Shown in pieces: positions 43,339 through 54,796 of a stretch of DNA of 64,000 nt. The notes below the pieces were generated by a model. It worked only from the letters and a program-made list of their open reading frames with translations, did no database searches and was not told the DNA's origin. This stretch comes from Gracilaria domingensis (Eukaryota > Rhodophyta > Florideophyceae > Gracilariales > Gracilariaceae): the NCBI GenBank assembly GCA_022539475.1, contig VCMS01000265.1, positions 1 through 64,000 on the forward strand, read 5' to 3'. Position 1 is the stretch's first letter, and the number at the start of each line of letters is the position of its first letter. The translations under genes were made by a program, and so were the position numbers.

Positions 43339-45301
43339 GGGCGATCCATCAGCCGTCCTTGATATTGCGCTGGCTGCGCAGCCGTTTGAAGCGTCATGGC
43401 AGTCGCCGTGCGGTAAGAGTCCGACCGAGAATAGTTCGAAGGTGACGACGGCGTCGGCGGCATCGACGGAGTGGAGCTACGTTGCCCGAACGCCAGTACT
43501 GCTTCGCCATCGTCCGATTCAGTGGCGAAATATTCCGTTTCGGAGCTGTGCAAGCTCAAGATCTTCCTTCCCATGGAGCGGTTTGTTGCTGACTTAGTTC
43601 CAGACGGACGCAGCTTTGGAGTGTCAACACTAACGGATTGACGTTTCGCCGAACGGTGCGTGTCGCCATATGACTCGGCGTACCTCGCGAGCGCATCGTA
43701 GCCGATAGATGGATGCGTCGTGAGGTGGTTACGGACCTTCGCCCGTATGGAAGGCAGTAAACCCTCCACAAAGAGGGACTTCCAATCTCCGATCAGAGAA
43801 GACATTGCCGCAACGAAGGGCCTTCGTCCACAGTTTCTGAGAGTATTCCGTCTCTGACATCCCAGTAGACTGGCGGTAGAGAGTGATATCCGCATAGGCG
43901 TTAGCAGTGACTTCATCCGTAGCGTACGTAGTCAACAGAAAATTGACAACCTCCGAGTACGTACAGAGCATCTCACCCCGACGTACATCAATGGCGCCCG
44001 TTTCTTCCAGGAGCCGGGACGGATCAAAGCATGAGCAGGTCCGGTCAGATAGAACTGGAAGCATCAAAGTGCTGCTCCCTCGGACAGTCCGTTGTGATTG
44101 CAAGCGGTCTTGAACCGTTGCAGAAAGTTCAAGACTGATATATAATCCGCCCCGGAGAAGGAATGCCTCTTCATCTGGACATTCAACTTCTTCTGGTAGC
44201 GCCCAATCTTGCGCGCTACTCTTTCTTTATACCCGTGACTGCGGTTGTCTAACCGATACGTACGGTAGTCCACCACCTTGGTGAACAATTCGTTCAGTGC
44301 TCTGATGCGCCTGGGCGCTGCCTTCTTCGAACGGAAACGATGCGGCGTTTGCGATCAGAGTGGTCTGAGTCCTCGTCACTGTAGGTTCTAGAAACGGCAT
44401 CAGAACTATCCGAGCGGTCAGAATCAGTATATGAACCAGAAGAGCGTCGTTTCTGTCTACGACGACGTCGGTTCTTCCGAGCACGGGGGAGATCCGAACC
44501 GGAGGAATCATCAGCCCTACCGCCCTTCCTGCAGCGGCCTCTTCCCTCGTCTTCAGAAGACTGGTCTGAATTTCCGTCCGGGTCATTTCGATGAGGAATC
44601 ACCCGGAGGACAGGAGCCACGGGGGCACTCTGCTGGCCTCCTTCTGGGTGCAGCTCATTGTTCCGCTCGGCGGGTAAGTAGCTAGCGGCTAAGTCCGGTC
44701 GGTCAAGTAAAGACTTGGGAAGGGGTGGCAACGTTGCTGCTGCCTTGTAAACCGCCGGTCGGCCTTCCTGTCCATCCTCAACAAATCCGATCGGTATCAA
44801 CTATTGTATAATTGCTTCGGCAGTCTCGCGGACTGTCTGGGTGATTACTTCGGTCAACAACTACGGAAGGCGTTCATGAAGATAACGCTCAACCCGAACG
44901 GGAACACGAGCTCCAATCTCGTTCTTCAGCTTGTAATTCCAGTAAGGCTCAAGCTGTTCCCATAGTTCTGAAAGCGTCTTCGTCGTACGTTCCGACGTGT
45001 TCTGTCCGGTCGGAGCAGAGAGTTGCGGAAGCGACTCTGCTCCGTCCAAACTCAGTGGAGCTTCATTATTCCTGTCGGAAGGTGCGGCGGCGGCCCTAGA
45101 GGGCCTCGAAGATTTGGGCAAAAGTACCTCGGGGTTCTCCAGGCAGAAGTTGGGGGCAGGTGCAGTGCCACGGGCGCTTCGGTGGCCAACCGATGCGGTA
45201 TCCGAAGCGGTCGGCGGTGGAGGCTCGACGGACTGAGCCAGTTCTTTTTCGACATCAACCCTTACGGTCGGCTCCACAGTTGCGTCACGTGCATTCATCA
45301 C
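43326..45301 (-). other. Gag region of the gypsy element (fossil)
   Basis: Contains a capsid-like stretch (SGADYISVLNFLQRFKTACN, then MSETEYSQKLW and EGLLPSIRAKVRNHL) preceded by a Ser/Arg/Asp-rich linker and a Pro/Glu-rich N-terminal part. Position upstream of the protease supports gag. Confidence 0.7.
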
Positions 45302-45380
45302 GAGATATCTTCTTCAGATCTGCTGGTACTCCGTACGGAAAACAGGAATCCCACTTCTAGGTCGGGAGACCAATGTGAGA

Positions 45381-45938
45381 TAGCGCCGTCATGCGAAAGA
45401 GTCCTAGAGGCGCGATCCGAGTAAGTTCGTAAGCGGGGCGTGTAGTCCTGTGATCTGGTCGGGTATGAGTGTAACGCGGGGAAACGAACGCCAGCACCGG
45501 GCGGTCGTAGGGAGACTGGGCGTTTTGGAGCGTCAGGCGCGGTCGAGATACGCATGTTGAGTCCGAACGGCTTGTAAACCTAGTAATTGCCCCGCACGGT
45601 ATAGTAAGTATCGCAGGTCTGCTTTAGCGAACTAGTAGTTTGGGACGGAAGTGCTTACCCTTTACTCTTTGGGTGTATGAGAGAAGCGGAGGTGCATAAG
45701 TAGCGCCTCGACGCTACGACTCACCGCGTACAGTCCGAATCGGCACCCTGTCCACGTGGCAAAAACATCCAAAGCTGGAGGGGGTGCCTTCTATATACAA
45801 CTATGCCACGTGTTAGAACCTATCGTACAAGTCGGCACGGTGTGCCATCTCTGCACAAGTGAGACACCTCGCGCTCCATGCCAGTCTCTGATACCACCCC
45901 TTCATACCTGCCACTCCGATCCGATCCACTATACTACA
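45381..45938 (-). repeat. Right LTR of the minus-strand gypsy (5' LTR in element sense)
   Basis: Partner of 36101-36652. It ends directly against the outer end of the next element's inverted repeat at 45939. Confidence 0.75.
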
Positions 45939-46240
45939 ATTTTCGCTGGACTTGGTCATAATTTCCGTTCACGGATTTCCCTGGTACATACCAGTATGTG
46001 ACTCTTAATAACTAGTGGTTGCCATCGAGATGGTTGGGACACGTAGGACATGGTAAAGCTGATGGAAGGTTGGCCGCTACACGTGGGCGTTTGCCACAAT
46101 TAGTGGGATGTTTAGTTAATATTATTTATTATTTTTAGTAAGGACACTACTCAGTGCAACGGCGTCGCCGCCGTCGCACCAGTAAAGTTTCCCAACCAGG
46201 GTGATCCTACTTGAAGGATATCGGCTCCAGCCATTATCGC
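45939..46240 (+). repeat. Left inverted terminal repeat (LTR-like)
   Basis: Starts ATTTTCGCTGGACTTGGTCA. Together with the right copy it holds AACTAGTGGTWGCCATCGAG, TTTAATATTATTTATTA-like sequence and CAGTAAAGTTTCCCAACCA. Probably the front of the 5' LTR. Confidence 0.8.
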
Positions 46241-47734
46241 CTTCGGCGGTGCACAACTTCTTATCGGAGGGACTCCCCGTTGCAACGGTGCGGCTATCCA
46301 CCCTGCGACCCCACAGAACCCAATTTTGGGAGTGTTTCATATTTGTTGTTTGTGTTCGACCCTGTACAAGGGATAACCCGGCGATACGGCGTACTTCTCT
46401 TATCTCCCTCTCTTTTCCTCTATTTCCCGTTCCCCACTCTGTGGTTCCGTCCCTCTTTCGAGGCTGCTACACTCACGTGTGAGTCTCCCTTCCGCACTCA
46501 ACTCTCAAGGCCCCGTCTTGACGGTTCGGCCCCGGTCTTACACCCGGCTAGTCGCGCCAGTACAGAGAGGCTCTGTTCACTGGGTTGACCTCCGTAGAGG
46601 AAGATTCCGAACATCTTCGTGGTGTTTTCCTGCTCGGAGGCATTGCACTACGAAGTGGTCTCCGGACCTAGAAGACGGGAAGATTGACGCACTTTTGTGT
46701 AACCTCTTTGAGGTTCGTTTCCCTTTGGAAGTCCCCGTGTAACGGTTTGATTGGATGCCGATGTCTCGGAAGCCCTCCGATGCAGAGCCTGCGATCACTC
46801 GCAGTCGTTCCACCAACTGTGGTATTCTGACGGATGATCGGCCTCCTTCTAGGATACCAGTTCGCCCTGGATCTACCCTGGGTAATGTGGTGCAATCCCA
46901 GAAAGGGAAAAGCCATCGAAGCAGTTCGAATCCCCACTCTCAAGAGAGGTTCGCACAGCGACAGCGCACCCCGTACCCTCCGGTGTGGGTGTAAATCCAC
47001 GAGGACTTTAGTCTATACCACATGGTTGAGAAAAAACGCCCGAACGGGAAAAAGGCCAGAAGAGGCGGACACAGTAGTATAGATCGTAGGTGACCAATGT
47101 GGGTATCTGTAGCCAAATGTAGAAATCCAAAGGTGGAACAACCAAATAGAAGTAGGCGGTAATGAACCAAACCAATGGTGAAAAAAAAAAGAAAGAACAG
47201 AGACAAACCCAAGTACTGGGGCGGAGAGATAGTACCGGTCAGTAAACGATTATATGTGCACTCCACGAGTCACAAGAAAAACAAAAGAAAAACAAGACCA
47301 ATGATGGTATTCACTGCGTGCACTCTCCTGATTGGAGCCGGGAGATAACTGGACCGTGCTGCGGGAACTCGCTCCGCGAGGAGTTGGAGTCGTCGCGCAG
47401 GCGAAGTAGTTAGAGCCGCACACCGGGTTACCTTTACTAGGTTGGTGATGGCGGTGAGCCATCACCTAAGTAGTAGAATTAACGGCCCTTTATCAGGGTT
47501 ATCAAAAATATCTAAATAATAGATTAATCTAAGCACCTCATTTGCACCTCCCATCCCAGGTAGTCCTGACAGTGTCTTACCGAAGCCCACGGGGTATTTC
47601 TAAAAAATTCTGAAAAGATTCACTCCATTCAAACAACCAAATAGTGGTACACATGTACACATTCTGGGTCCGGATCCACGTCATCGTGCTGCTGATAACC
47701 TCGAGTTCCCTATCGATGGGCATCTCAATAAGTT
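46241..47734 (+). other. Rest of the LTR and leader of the plus-strand gypsy-type element
   Basis: Non-coding. It contains a hairpin near 47442-47466 (GGTGATGGC...GCCATCACC) and structured GC-rich sequence around 47350-47410. The LTR/leader boundary and primer-binding site were not identified. Confidence 0.4.
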
Positions 47735-49725
47735 ATGATTGCCACTACTGAAACAGTATCCCTAAGGAGGGTTTGGTCTACAATTAGCAGGCCGTCCTCG
47801 GGGACGTCTAACCCACCGGCGCTCCGGACACTTCCGTCTTCCCCGTTGATCCCTCCCACTGATGGGACTGCTCCGGCATCTACCGTTGCCGCACTGGCTC
47901 CTGCTGGGCAGGTGAAGGTGACCGCCGAGGCGTCTCAATCCCGTCGCGAGAAGGTAGACAACCCCCAGGGTACAACCCTGGAGGAGCAGGTTCGCATGCT
48001 GCGAGCTGCTCAAAATTCTTTTATGGGAGCCCATGATTCCCTCGCGGGAGAAGTCCGGACACTCTGGGAGGACCTTCACACATTTTCTGTGAAGGATGTC
48101 GCAGAGGATCTCCGTATCCTACGGTCCGATGTCAACTCCGTGCTCGAATGCATTGGAGGACCCGCTGCCTTCGTGGAAGGAATTGAGACCCGATTCGATC
48201 GGATTCGAGGCCGTCTGGAGACGTTGAAGAGGGCCGCTATCGCGGAACTCGTCACCCCGGCGGAGCCGGTTGCAATGTCGCATCGTGATCGGAACACCGG
48301 TCGGGCCAAATCTCGCCCTAGGCGAAAGGTCGAGGAGGACAATCAGTACTCCGACTCGGATTCGAGTTCGTCAGACGAAGCACTGAATGTTCCGGGTAGT
48401 TCGGATTCATCCGATTCTTCATCCGTCGATGGTCGTGCAGGGCATTCATCACGCTCGAAACGGTCATCGGCCACCCAAGGTGTTGTTCGTACCCGGTCGA
48501 AGAGACGGAAGCACTCCGGATTGAAGAAGCTGAAGCCGACGAACCTGATGTATCGGAAGTTACTTTCATACCGGTGTTACCGTCTGGAGGATTCCTCATT
48601 GGATCGCACACCCCGTGGAACGGGTAAGGTGAAGGACTGCATCCGCCGTATGCAGCTCTCACTGCGTCACCAGACCTTTTCCGGAAGCGACCCAGTCCTG
48701 GTGCTTGATTTTCTCGCCCGTTTCGTGGCGGAGGCCGATGTTCTCGGGATGAACGAAGGCCAAGCCTAGATTGCGTTACCGTATTTCTTGCAGGGAGTGG
48801 CCGAAGTCCAGTTCAACTCTGTAAGAGGCTCATCTCGTGCCTCCGAAGGAGAGTTTACGTGCTGGCCGGAAGCGGTCCAGTACTTACTCTGCTCGTACGC
48901 CACTAACGACGCAATCGGCACGGCCATCTGGGCACTCCGGGACACCCGGCAGTAGTGTGGAGAGACGGAAACTGATTACTCGTTGCGCCTGAACAAGGCT
49001 TTCCACCGTTGTGGTAGTGTCTACCCCGCAGGGGAACGTTGTACGATGTTCGTCGATGGCCTCGATCCGGCCATCAAGACCTTGGTCGCCCGCTACCGCG
49101 ACGATAAGCGGAAGATCACCTACCTCGAGTTAGTCCATTACGCTCGGGCGGAGGGCGATGCACTCCGTGCACGAGGTCCTGTAACCTGGTCGAAGTCCAC
49201 CAAGGCATTGATAATGGAGACTGGCTCCCACTCTTTGTCAGTGCTAGCGAGCGGGGCCTCCCCAAAGATGTATGGCGACGTCCAGTTGGCCCAGGAAGGC
49301 CTGAGTTCCATTCCAACTACGGAACTACCGTCGACGACGGACGCTTCTTTCGATACCACTCGGGACGGTACGCTATTTTACGGCAGATTCCAACCTTGAA
49401 CGGACCACGAATCCCGTATGCGAACAGAGCCACCCGTTTTCAACGGCCTGGATGGAAGGACACCCGCCGCAGGGTAGGGTTCGCCGATGCTCGGACTGGT
49501 AACCCGCGTTCGGGAATGGCAACGCCGATCTGTTACCTTTGCTATACGTATGGTCACATCTTGCCGCAATGCCTCCTCTCGATGAGGAATCTGCCCATGT
49601 GCACGGTGAAATATGAAGCGTTGACTCCAGAGGAGAAGAAAAACGTACCAATGACGTCGTACTTGCGTGCGAAGACGGACTTCTTTCACGCTATCGCAGT
49701 CCCACCGCCACAGCGGAATGTCTAA
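47735..49725 (+). other. Gag region of the plus-strand element (fossil)
   Basis: Contains an N-terminal coiled-coil-like region, a Ser/Asp-rich linker with basic runs, a capsid-like part (KVKDCIRRMQLSLRHQTFSG, then FLARFVAEADVLGMNEGQA), and a CCHC knuckle CYLCYTYGHILPQC at about 49535-49575. Confidence 0.75.
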
Positions 49726-49937
49726 GCACCGCCTGTGCATCCAAACCCTCGGCCTACTGCCGAACCCCATACCGAGGGGACCCACGGCGAGCGACCCCAA
49801 GCACTCGCTGCCGAGGAACCTGGGCAGCCGCCGCAGGCGGAAGTTTAGCGAAACTGAATGAGGGATTCTCCTTTTAGGGAGGGGCGTCCTCAGAGTTGAG
49901 GCTGTAGACGCCCGAGGCGTCGTCGCCTCGCTCCCCG

Positions 49938-51040
49938 GTGAAAGTGCTCTCGAGGAAATACGCCGCAGACACGGATTCAGAGCACCTCGTTGTTCTGCAT
50001 TGGCCGTGGATACGGGTACAAAATAACCGAATCCCGGACCGAATCATGTTGATGACCGAGCGCGACTATAAGGTGTACGTTGACCTTGGCCTCAGCCCCC
50101 AGTTTATGGTGCGTTACCTGACTGTAATTGACACAGGTGCAGGTCCGAACTTCATCGTGGAGTCTCTTCTCACAGCGCAATTGCGGGAACGTATCCGCCA
50201 CAGCGTGCTTCCTGATGTTGCTGACGCGAATATCAACCCGTTAACAACGGTGGGAACAATCTACTTAATCGTGCGGTTGGGAACTTCCGTGGTGAAGGTC
50301 GACTCCATCGTTTGTCGGTCATTGGCTGCTCCAGTCATTTTAGGTTGCGATTACTGCGACAGGTTTGTCGATGCAATCAGGCCCCGCCTCAGGCGTGTAG
50401 AACTCGACGATGGTTCATCGGTACCGATCGTCCGTCGTCCGCTGAAGTGGTCATCGCGGAAGCAAGTTACACTCCCTCCTGCGCAGGCCCCGGCACCGGC
50501 GTCGCGCGAGTCCACTAAGCTCCGCTTCGCTTCGTCGACCCGCATCCTGCCTCAGTCCCAAGTTATGGTGTCAGTTAATTCCCGTCAACATGTTCTCCGG
50601 GTTATTCAAACACTTCCCTCGTTGTACGAGAAGTGCCAACTCGCTGTCGCGAACGGCGTTGTGCAAGTCACACCGGATACTCCGTTTCGGATACTCGTTG
50701 CCAATCTTGGCAGCACCCCCCATTATCTGGTGAAGAACCAAGTCATTGGATCCGTGACACCGCCCCCACTCGCGATGCTTCCGACAAAGATGACGGCCGC
50801 CGATGTCCTCGGAATAGTTACCTCCAAAGAGGACGTGGACCCATCTAAGAAAGGGGAGGGAGTTGCAGTTCTTGCTGCTTCCGGGAGTTCCAGTACCGTC
50901 GCAACGGAGAGGAAACCGACTGACTGGGAACCACACCCTGTGCCAGGGACAGATGGGCGTAAGCCCACGAGCTACGACAAAGTTGACCTCTTGAAGGCGC
51001 TCGGGGAACTTGATCTCGGTCATGTACGGGAGTCGCACCG
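49938..51040 (+). other. Protease region of the plus-strand element (fossil)
   Basis: The active-site phrase VIDTGAGPNFIVESLL lies near 50125-50170, followed by VILGCDYCDRFVDAIRP, the usual C-terminal signature of retropepsin-like folds. Confidence 0.75.
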
Positions 51041-51076
51041 TGAACGTCTAAGAGACATGTTACGGGAGTTTACCTC

Positions 51077-52444
51077 ATGTGGGATGGCTCTCTTGGAGAG
51101 ATTAATGCAACGGAACACCGTATCGATTTGTTACCGAATACGGGTCCAGTTTCACAACCCCCTTACAGGGCAGGACCGAAAGCTCGGGAGGAAGAACAGT
51201 TCCAAGTGGACAAGATGCTGCGCGCAGGTGTCGTCGAACACGCGCAATCGCCGTGGGCATCCCCAGTGGTACTGGCTCTCAAGGCCGACGGAACCTGGAG
51301 GTTCTGTGTCGACTATCGCCGGCTCAATGCCGCGACGGTAAGAGATGCTTCCCGAATCCCTCGTATGGAGGAGCGCATCGATTCGCTCGGTGACGCTACC
51401 GTGTTCACGGCTTCGGATGCCAACTGGGGATACTGGCAAGTCCCCTTCAGAGAGAATCACCGCGATAACATTGCGTTCGTGTGCCACTCAGGCTCCTACC
51501 GCTTCAAGGGGATGCCTTTCGGCTTAACCAACGCGCCCGCTATGTTCCAGCTCGCCATCGACATCTTGTTGAGCAGCTTCAAATGGCGGACCTGTCTCGT
51601 CTACCTTGACGATATCATCGTGTTTTCCAGTAATCTGGACGATCATCTCACCCATGTCAGGGACGTGATGACCACTCTGCGTGATGCAGGAAGAACCCTC
51701 AAGCTGAGGAAGTGTGAATTCTTCACCGACACCGTCAAGTATCTTGGACACATTATCCGTCCAAGACGGCTGACGATCGAGGAAGCTCGCGTCAAGTCAC
51801 TCGCCAAGGCAAAGGAACCGCGAACTCAAACGGAATTACGCTCCTTCCTAGGGTTGGTCAACGTCTACAGACGGTTTGTACTGAACATTTCGGACAATGC
51901 GGCTCCCCTTAACGCTCTATTGCGAAAATGTCAGCCACTAAAACTGGACCCCTTCATGCCCGCACAAGCGGAAGCTTTCAACTCCTTGAAGGAGGCTGTT
52001 ACATCAGCACCAATTCTATCGCTACCAAAACCGGGATTGCCATTCTCCGTGGACACGAACTCGAGCGACTACCAAGTAGGCTGCGCGCTGTTCCAGACCA
52101 CTGCCGAGGGAGAACGAAAACCTATAGGGTATTGGTCACGTTCGCTTAACGTTCACGAACGGAACTACTCTGTTTCGGAGAAGAAGTGCCTTGCCGTCGT
52201 ATGGGCATTATCTACCCTCCGTCCCTATCTGCTAGGTATGCACTTCACCGTGTACACGGATCACTCCTCGTTGAGGTGGTTGATGAATATCTCTGACCCA
52301 TCAGGCTGCCTTATGCTGTGGAGGCTCCGCCTAGCGGAATTCGACTTCGACGTCATATACAAGAAAGGAACCCTGAGCACCCAGGCGGACGGGCTGTCGA
52401 GCTTACCTACGAACGGGGAAAACTTTGGTCGTCGAGGACGATGA
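51077..52444 (+). other. Reverse transcriptase and RNase H region of the plus-strand element (fossil)
   Basis: RT motifs FCVDYRRLNAATVRD, TASDANWGYWQ, MPFGLTNAPAMFQ, LVYLDDIIVFSS and YLGHIIRP, then RNase H motifs VDTNSSDYQVGCALF, SEKKCLAVVWAL and YTDHSSLRWLMN. The two domains read continuously here and are well preserved. Confidence 0.9.
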
Positions 52445-52889
52445 TATTCCTTGCTTTGTCGTCGACGATGATGAACCGGAACCCCCGGAGTGGTGGCTTG
52501 ACGACTGGCCAGATGACTGGGAGGATATGGACGCTGAGTTTGATGAACTGCTTGTTGCAGCCAAAGCCGAGGCTGTAAAGCCCCTACCGGGGAATTTTAT
52601 CCCGGTACCACCGGAAGAAATGATCCAAGAACAGCATGGAGACCCGTTCTGCATCAAGGTCCGTGCCCGACTTAACAGTGGGGATACCCTCCCATTCGAT
52701 GTCAATGACATCAGCTATCTCGTAAGGACAGTCGAGTCACACCCACAAGTTGTGATACAGCACCCCTTGCATACGAGGATCCTACACCTTTCGCATTACG
52801 CAACGTTAGGTGGCCAAGCAGCGGGAAGAAAGTTATACCTCACTTTGAGGAGAGACTTCTATTGGCGCACCATGGCGGTGGATTGTTAG
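52425..52889 (+). other. Start of integrase in the plus-strand element (fossil)
   Basis: An acidic linker is followed by LHLSHYATLGGQAAG and LTLRRDFYWRTMAVDC, the zinc-binding head of gypsy integrase. The catalytic core is absent because the inverted repeat follows. Confidence 0.7.
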
Positions 52890-52911
52890 GCTACAAAGGC
52901 GAGGCCCAAGC

Positions 52912-53220
52912 CGAAGGCGGGAGTGGCTAGAGCCGAGATTCTTGAGGTAGGGTCACCTTGGTTGGGAAACTTTACTGGGCGCGACGGTGGCGACGATGGC
53001 GCGCTAAGTAGTGCGCTTCCTAAAATTAATAAATAATATTAAATAAAACACTGCACGAAGTGTAAGAAACGCCCGCGCGTAGTAGTCAACCTTCCAAGAG
53101 CTCTACCGTATCCCACGTGTCCGAACCATCTCGATGGCTACCACTAGTTACTACTAGTCATATACTGGTCTGTACCAGGCAAACCCGTGACAGAGAATTA
53201 TGACAAAGTCCAGCAAAAAT
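52912..53220 (-). repeat. Right inverted terminal repeat (LTR-like, reversed)
   Basis: Reverse complement of 45939-46240. Its outer end (GTCCAGCAAAAAT at 53208-53220) mirrors the left outer end, so both boundaries are real ends of the repeat. Confidence 0.8.
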
Positions 53221-53773
53221 CCTCATTGATGAGCGTTGCACCACATGATGCGCTTTTATCCTTTCTTCTTTTGCTTTGTTTCGTCTCAAACAGGTTTCCT
53301 AACGCTTAGGGGTGCTTTAACTGGAAAGACCGTTCGTTTAGGGATTTGTGGACTGGAAAGATGGGTTGCAGGCGCTGTAGCGGCTCAATTTGTCATGCAG
53401 GTTTTAAAGGTAGACTGGATCATGCGGGTTTTAGGGGTTAACTGGGTCATGCAGGTTTCAGGGGGTGTTGTGAATAAAAGGTGCTAGGAATTTAAAGGAT
53501 GAATGAAAAGTAGGGGTTTATTTTGTTTATTTGGTAGGTGGGGTAATATCCTGCCTTCAGGGTGCTAGAATTAAACACGCATTGTGAAGTTACAGTGTTG
53601 CACTTCAGTACTTGTTTTGTTGAACTCTCACTTTCGTGAAACGTTCGGGAGATGGTTTTACTTCGCAAAAGTGCTACGTTTGGTACTAACCTAACTTCGT
53701 CGTTCATCTCTGCATTCAAATTTTGGAATGTCCTACTGGGAGGTGTGGGAAAAAGCGATTGCTCTTTAATTAA
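53221..53773. other. Stretch with a short tandem repeat, no certain gene
   Basis: Holds the 27-bp repeat at 53392-53475 and otherwise nothing recognised. Confidence 0.4.
53392..53475 (+). repeat. Three copies of a 26-28 bp unit
   Basis: The GTCATGCAGGTTTTARRGGT-like unit starts at 53392, 53418 and 53446. In the 83-codon frame 53236-53487 it reads as a nine-residue peptide repeat (VMQVLKVDW, IMRVLGVNW, VMQVSGG), but that frame is short and has no other sign of being a gene. Confidence 0.6.
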
Positions 53774-54697
53774 TTAATAAATTTCAAACTCAACCTTTTT
53801 CGCGACCATACCATACGTCTCAGCCTTTGCACGCAGTTCAACGTACACTGCCTTTGCCGACGACTCCTCCCAGCCCAGAAAGTGTTCCCCATAGATGTGA
53901 GTCTCAACTGCATATGGCAGAACAATAGATCCTCTAGAAACGAGAACGTCGCTACTCTTCTCACGCATTTTCTTGTAGAAATTCTCAAAACCAGCCAGTT
54001 TTTGGTGATACTCTTTTATCCTATCCTTAGCCTTCTCACTCAACCACTTGCGATGTAGATCACTCACATTCGTAAATACTGTGGGCCACTGACAATCCAT
54101 TACCAACTTCTTTCCATTTGCAGAAACATGCAAAGATATAGAATCACTTTCAACTCCAGTAGGAAGTAAAAGTGCTACAGAAATCCGCTTCGATGCCGTA
54201 GATATCTCCTCCCATTCAGAAACAGAAAATATTGGCTTAAAGGTCTTATTAAACTGATTAGGAATAATTTCCACATCCGATTCCGAAATAAAAATCATTA
54301 TCACCTTCGTCTTCCGTATTCTCAAACGTCTTCTTGTTCGGAGTAACTGTAGCCACATCATTCGAGCACCGTGCCCCAATCTCATTTCCAGAAGCGCTCT
54401 GGTCCTTTTCTGCTAAACTGTTAGTCAATTGTATAATGAAAAATAATGAGTGGAATACACACTCCTTGGCAAGTTCAGACTTCTGCGAACACGGTTATAC
54501 GCATTCCGAAAATTGTCCAGTTTGTACTGCGTAAAAACATCTTCTAATTTGTGTACGTAACTGGGTGATTCGTCCCCAGTCAGTGCGTGAGTCTCAAGCA
54601 AATGACGTAAGCGCTTTACCGCAGGAGCGCTCTCCGATAGCTTAGGAAGACGTTTCGCTGGCGGCATTGTGGACGGATCAAGCCATAATTCTGCCAC
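53774..54697 (-). CDS. Accessory gene of DDE transposon copy A
   Basis: The N-terminal part (from ATG 54697) has a Lys/Arg-rich helical segment with EDVFTQYKLDNFRNAYNRVR, which matches the frame at 60252 (ERIFQQYKLESFRAQYYILR), so it is a conserved DNA-binding-like domain. The C-terminal part (to 53774) has a beta-rich segment (RISVALLLPTGVESDSISL, then DCQWPTVFTNVSDLHRKW) and a helical tail. Between them an intron of about 50 bp is likely, with a CTAAC branch-like site and CAG end at 54410 on this strand. The exact frame across 54260-54460 is uncertain, so a small break may also exist. It lies divergent from the transposase at 55308. I infer an accessory transposition protein. Confidence 0.55.
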
Positions 54698-54796
54698 GTT
54701 TCTAATGATAGAGCGACTAGCAATGTTCTCTTGTTTGTAAAGCCATGAATTTTATTAAAACTTTATACATCAATAAGTGCTGCAGAACATGATAGC

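Larger units (their letters stand above)
36101..45938 (-). mobile_element. Ty3/gypsy LTR retrotransposon, minus strand, old and broken
   Basis: The two LTRs are about 552 and 558 bp (36101-36652 and 45381-45938). By eye they agree at about four positions in five, so the insertion is old. Domain order in element sense is gag, protease, reverse transcriptase, RNase H, integrase, the order that defines Ty3/gypsy. It is broken, with perhaps five to seven breaks. Between the integrase and the left LTR is an unusual extra 2.8-kb non-coding region. The whole element is studded with CCGNNCGG. The inner sequence is GC-richer than the flanking genes. A clear target duplication was not found; T-rich sequence flanks both sides. 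Confidence 0.85.
45939..53220 (+). mobile_element. Ty3/gypsy-type element, plus strand, bounded by inverted repeats; broken
   Basis: Gag, protease, reverse transcriptase, RNase H and the first part of integrase lie in gypsy order at 47735-52890. At the ends, 45939-46240 and 52912-53220 are the same sequence in opposite orientation (about 300 bp, roughly 80 per cent alike by eye), not direct LTRs. The integrase core is missing where the right inverted copy begins. Likely origin: a gypsy element whose 3' part was replaced by, or recombined with, an oppositely oriented copy. It is broken, with about five to eight breaks including the missing end. It abuts the right LTR of the minus-strand gypsy. 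Confidence 0.75.

Noticed and set aside
46860-46960. A tRNA gene, because of GTTCGAATCCCC near 46926
   Set aside because: The B-box phrase has no matching A box or pairing stems at the right distance.
45939-53220. DIRS-type element, because of the inverted ends
   Set aside because: The pol region has a retropepsin-like protease and the zinc head of a gypsy integrase, and no tyrosine recombinase was seen. Ty3/gypsy origin fits better.
47735-53220. CCGNNCGG array in the plus-strand gypsy-type element
   Set aside because: I found only about one site (near 48297), so the array belongs to the minus-strand element and not to gypsy elements here in general.
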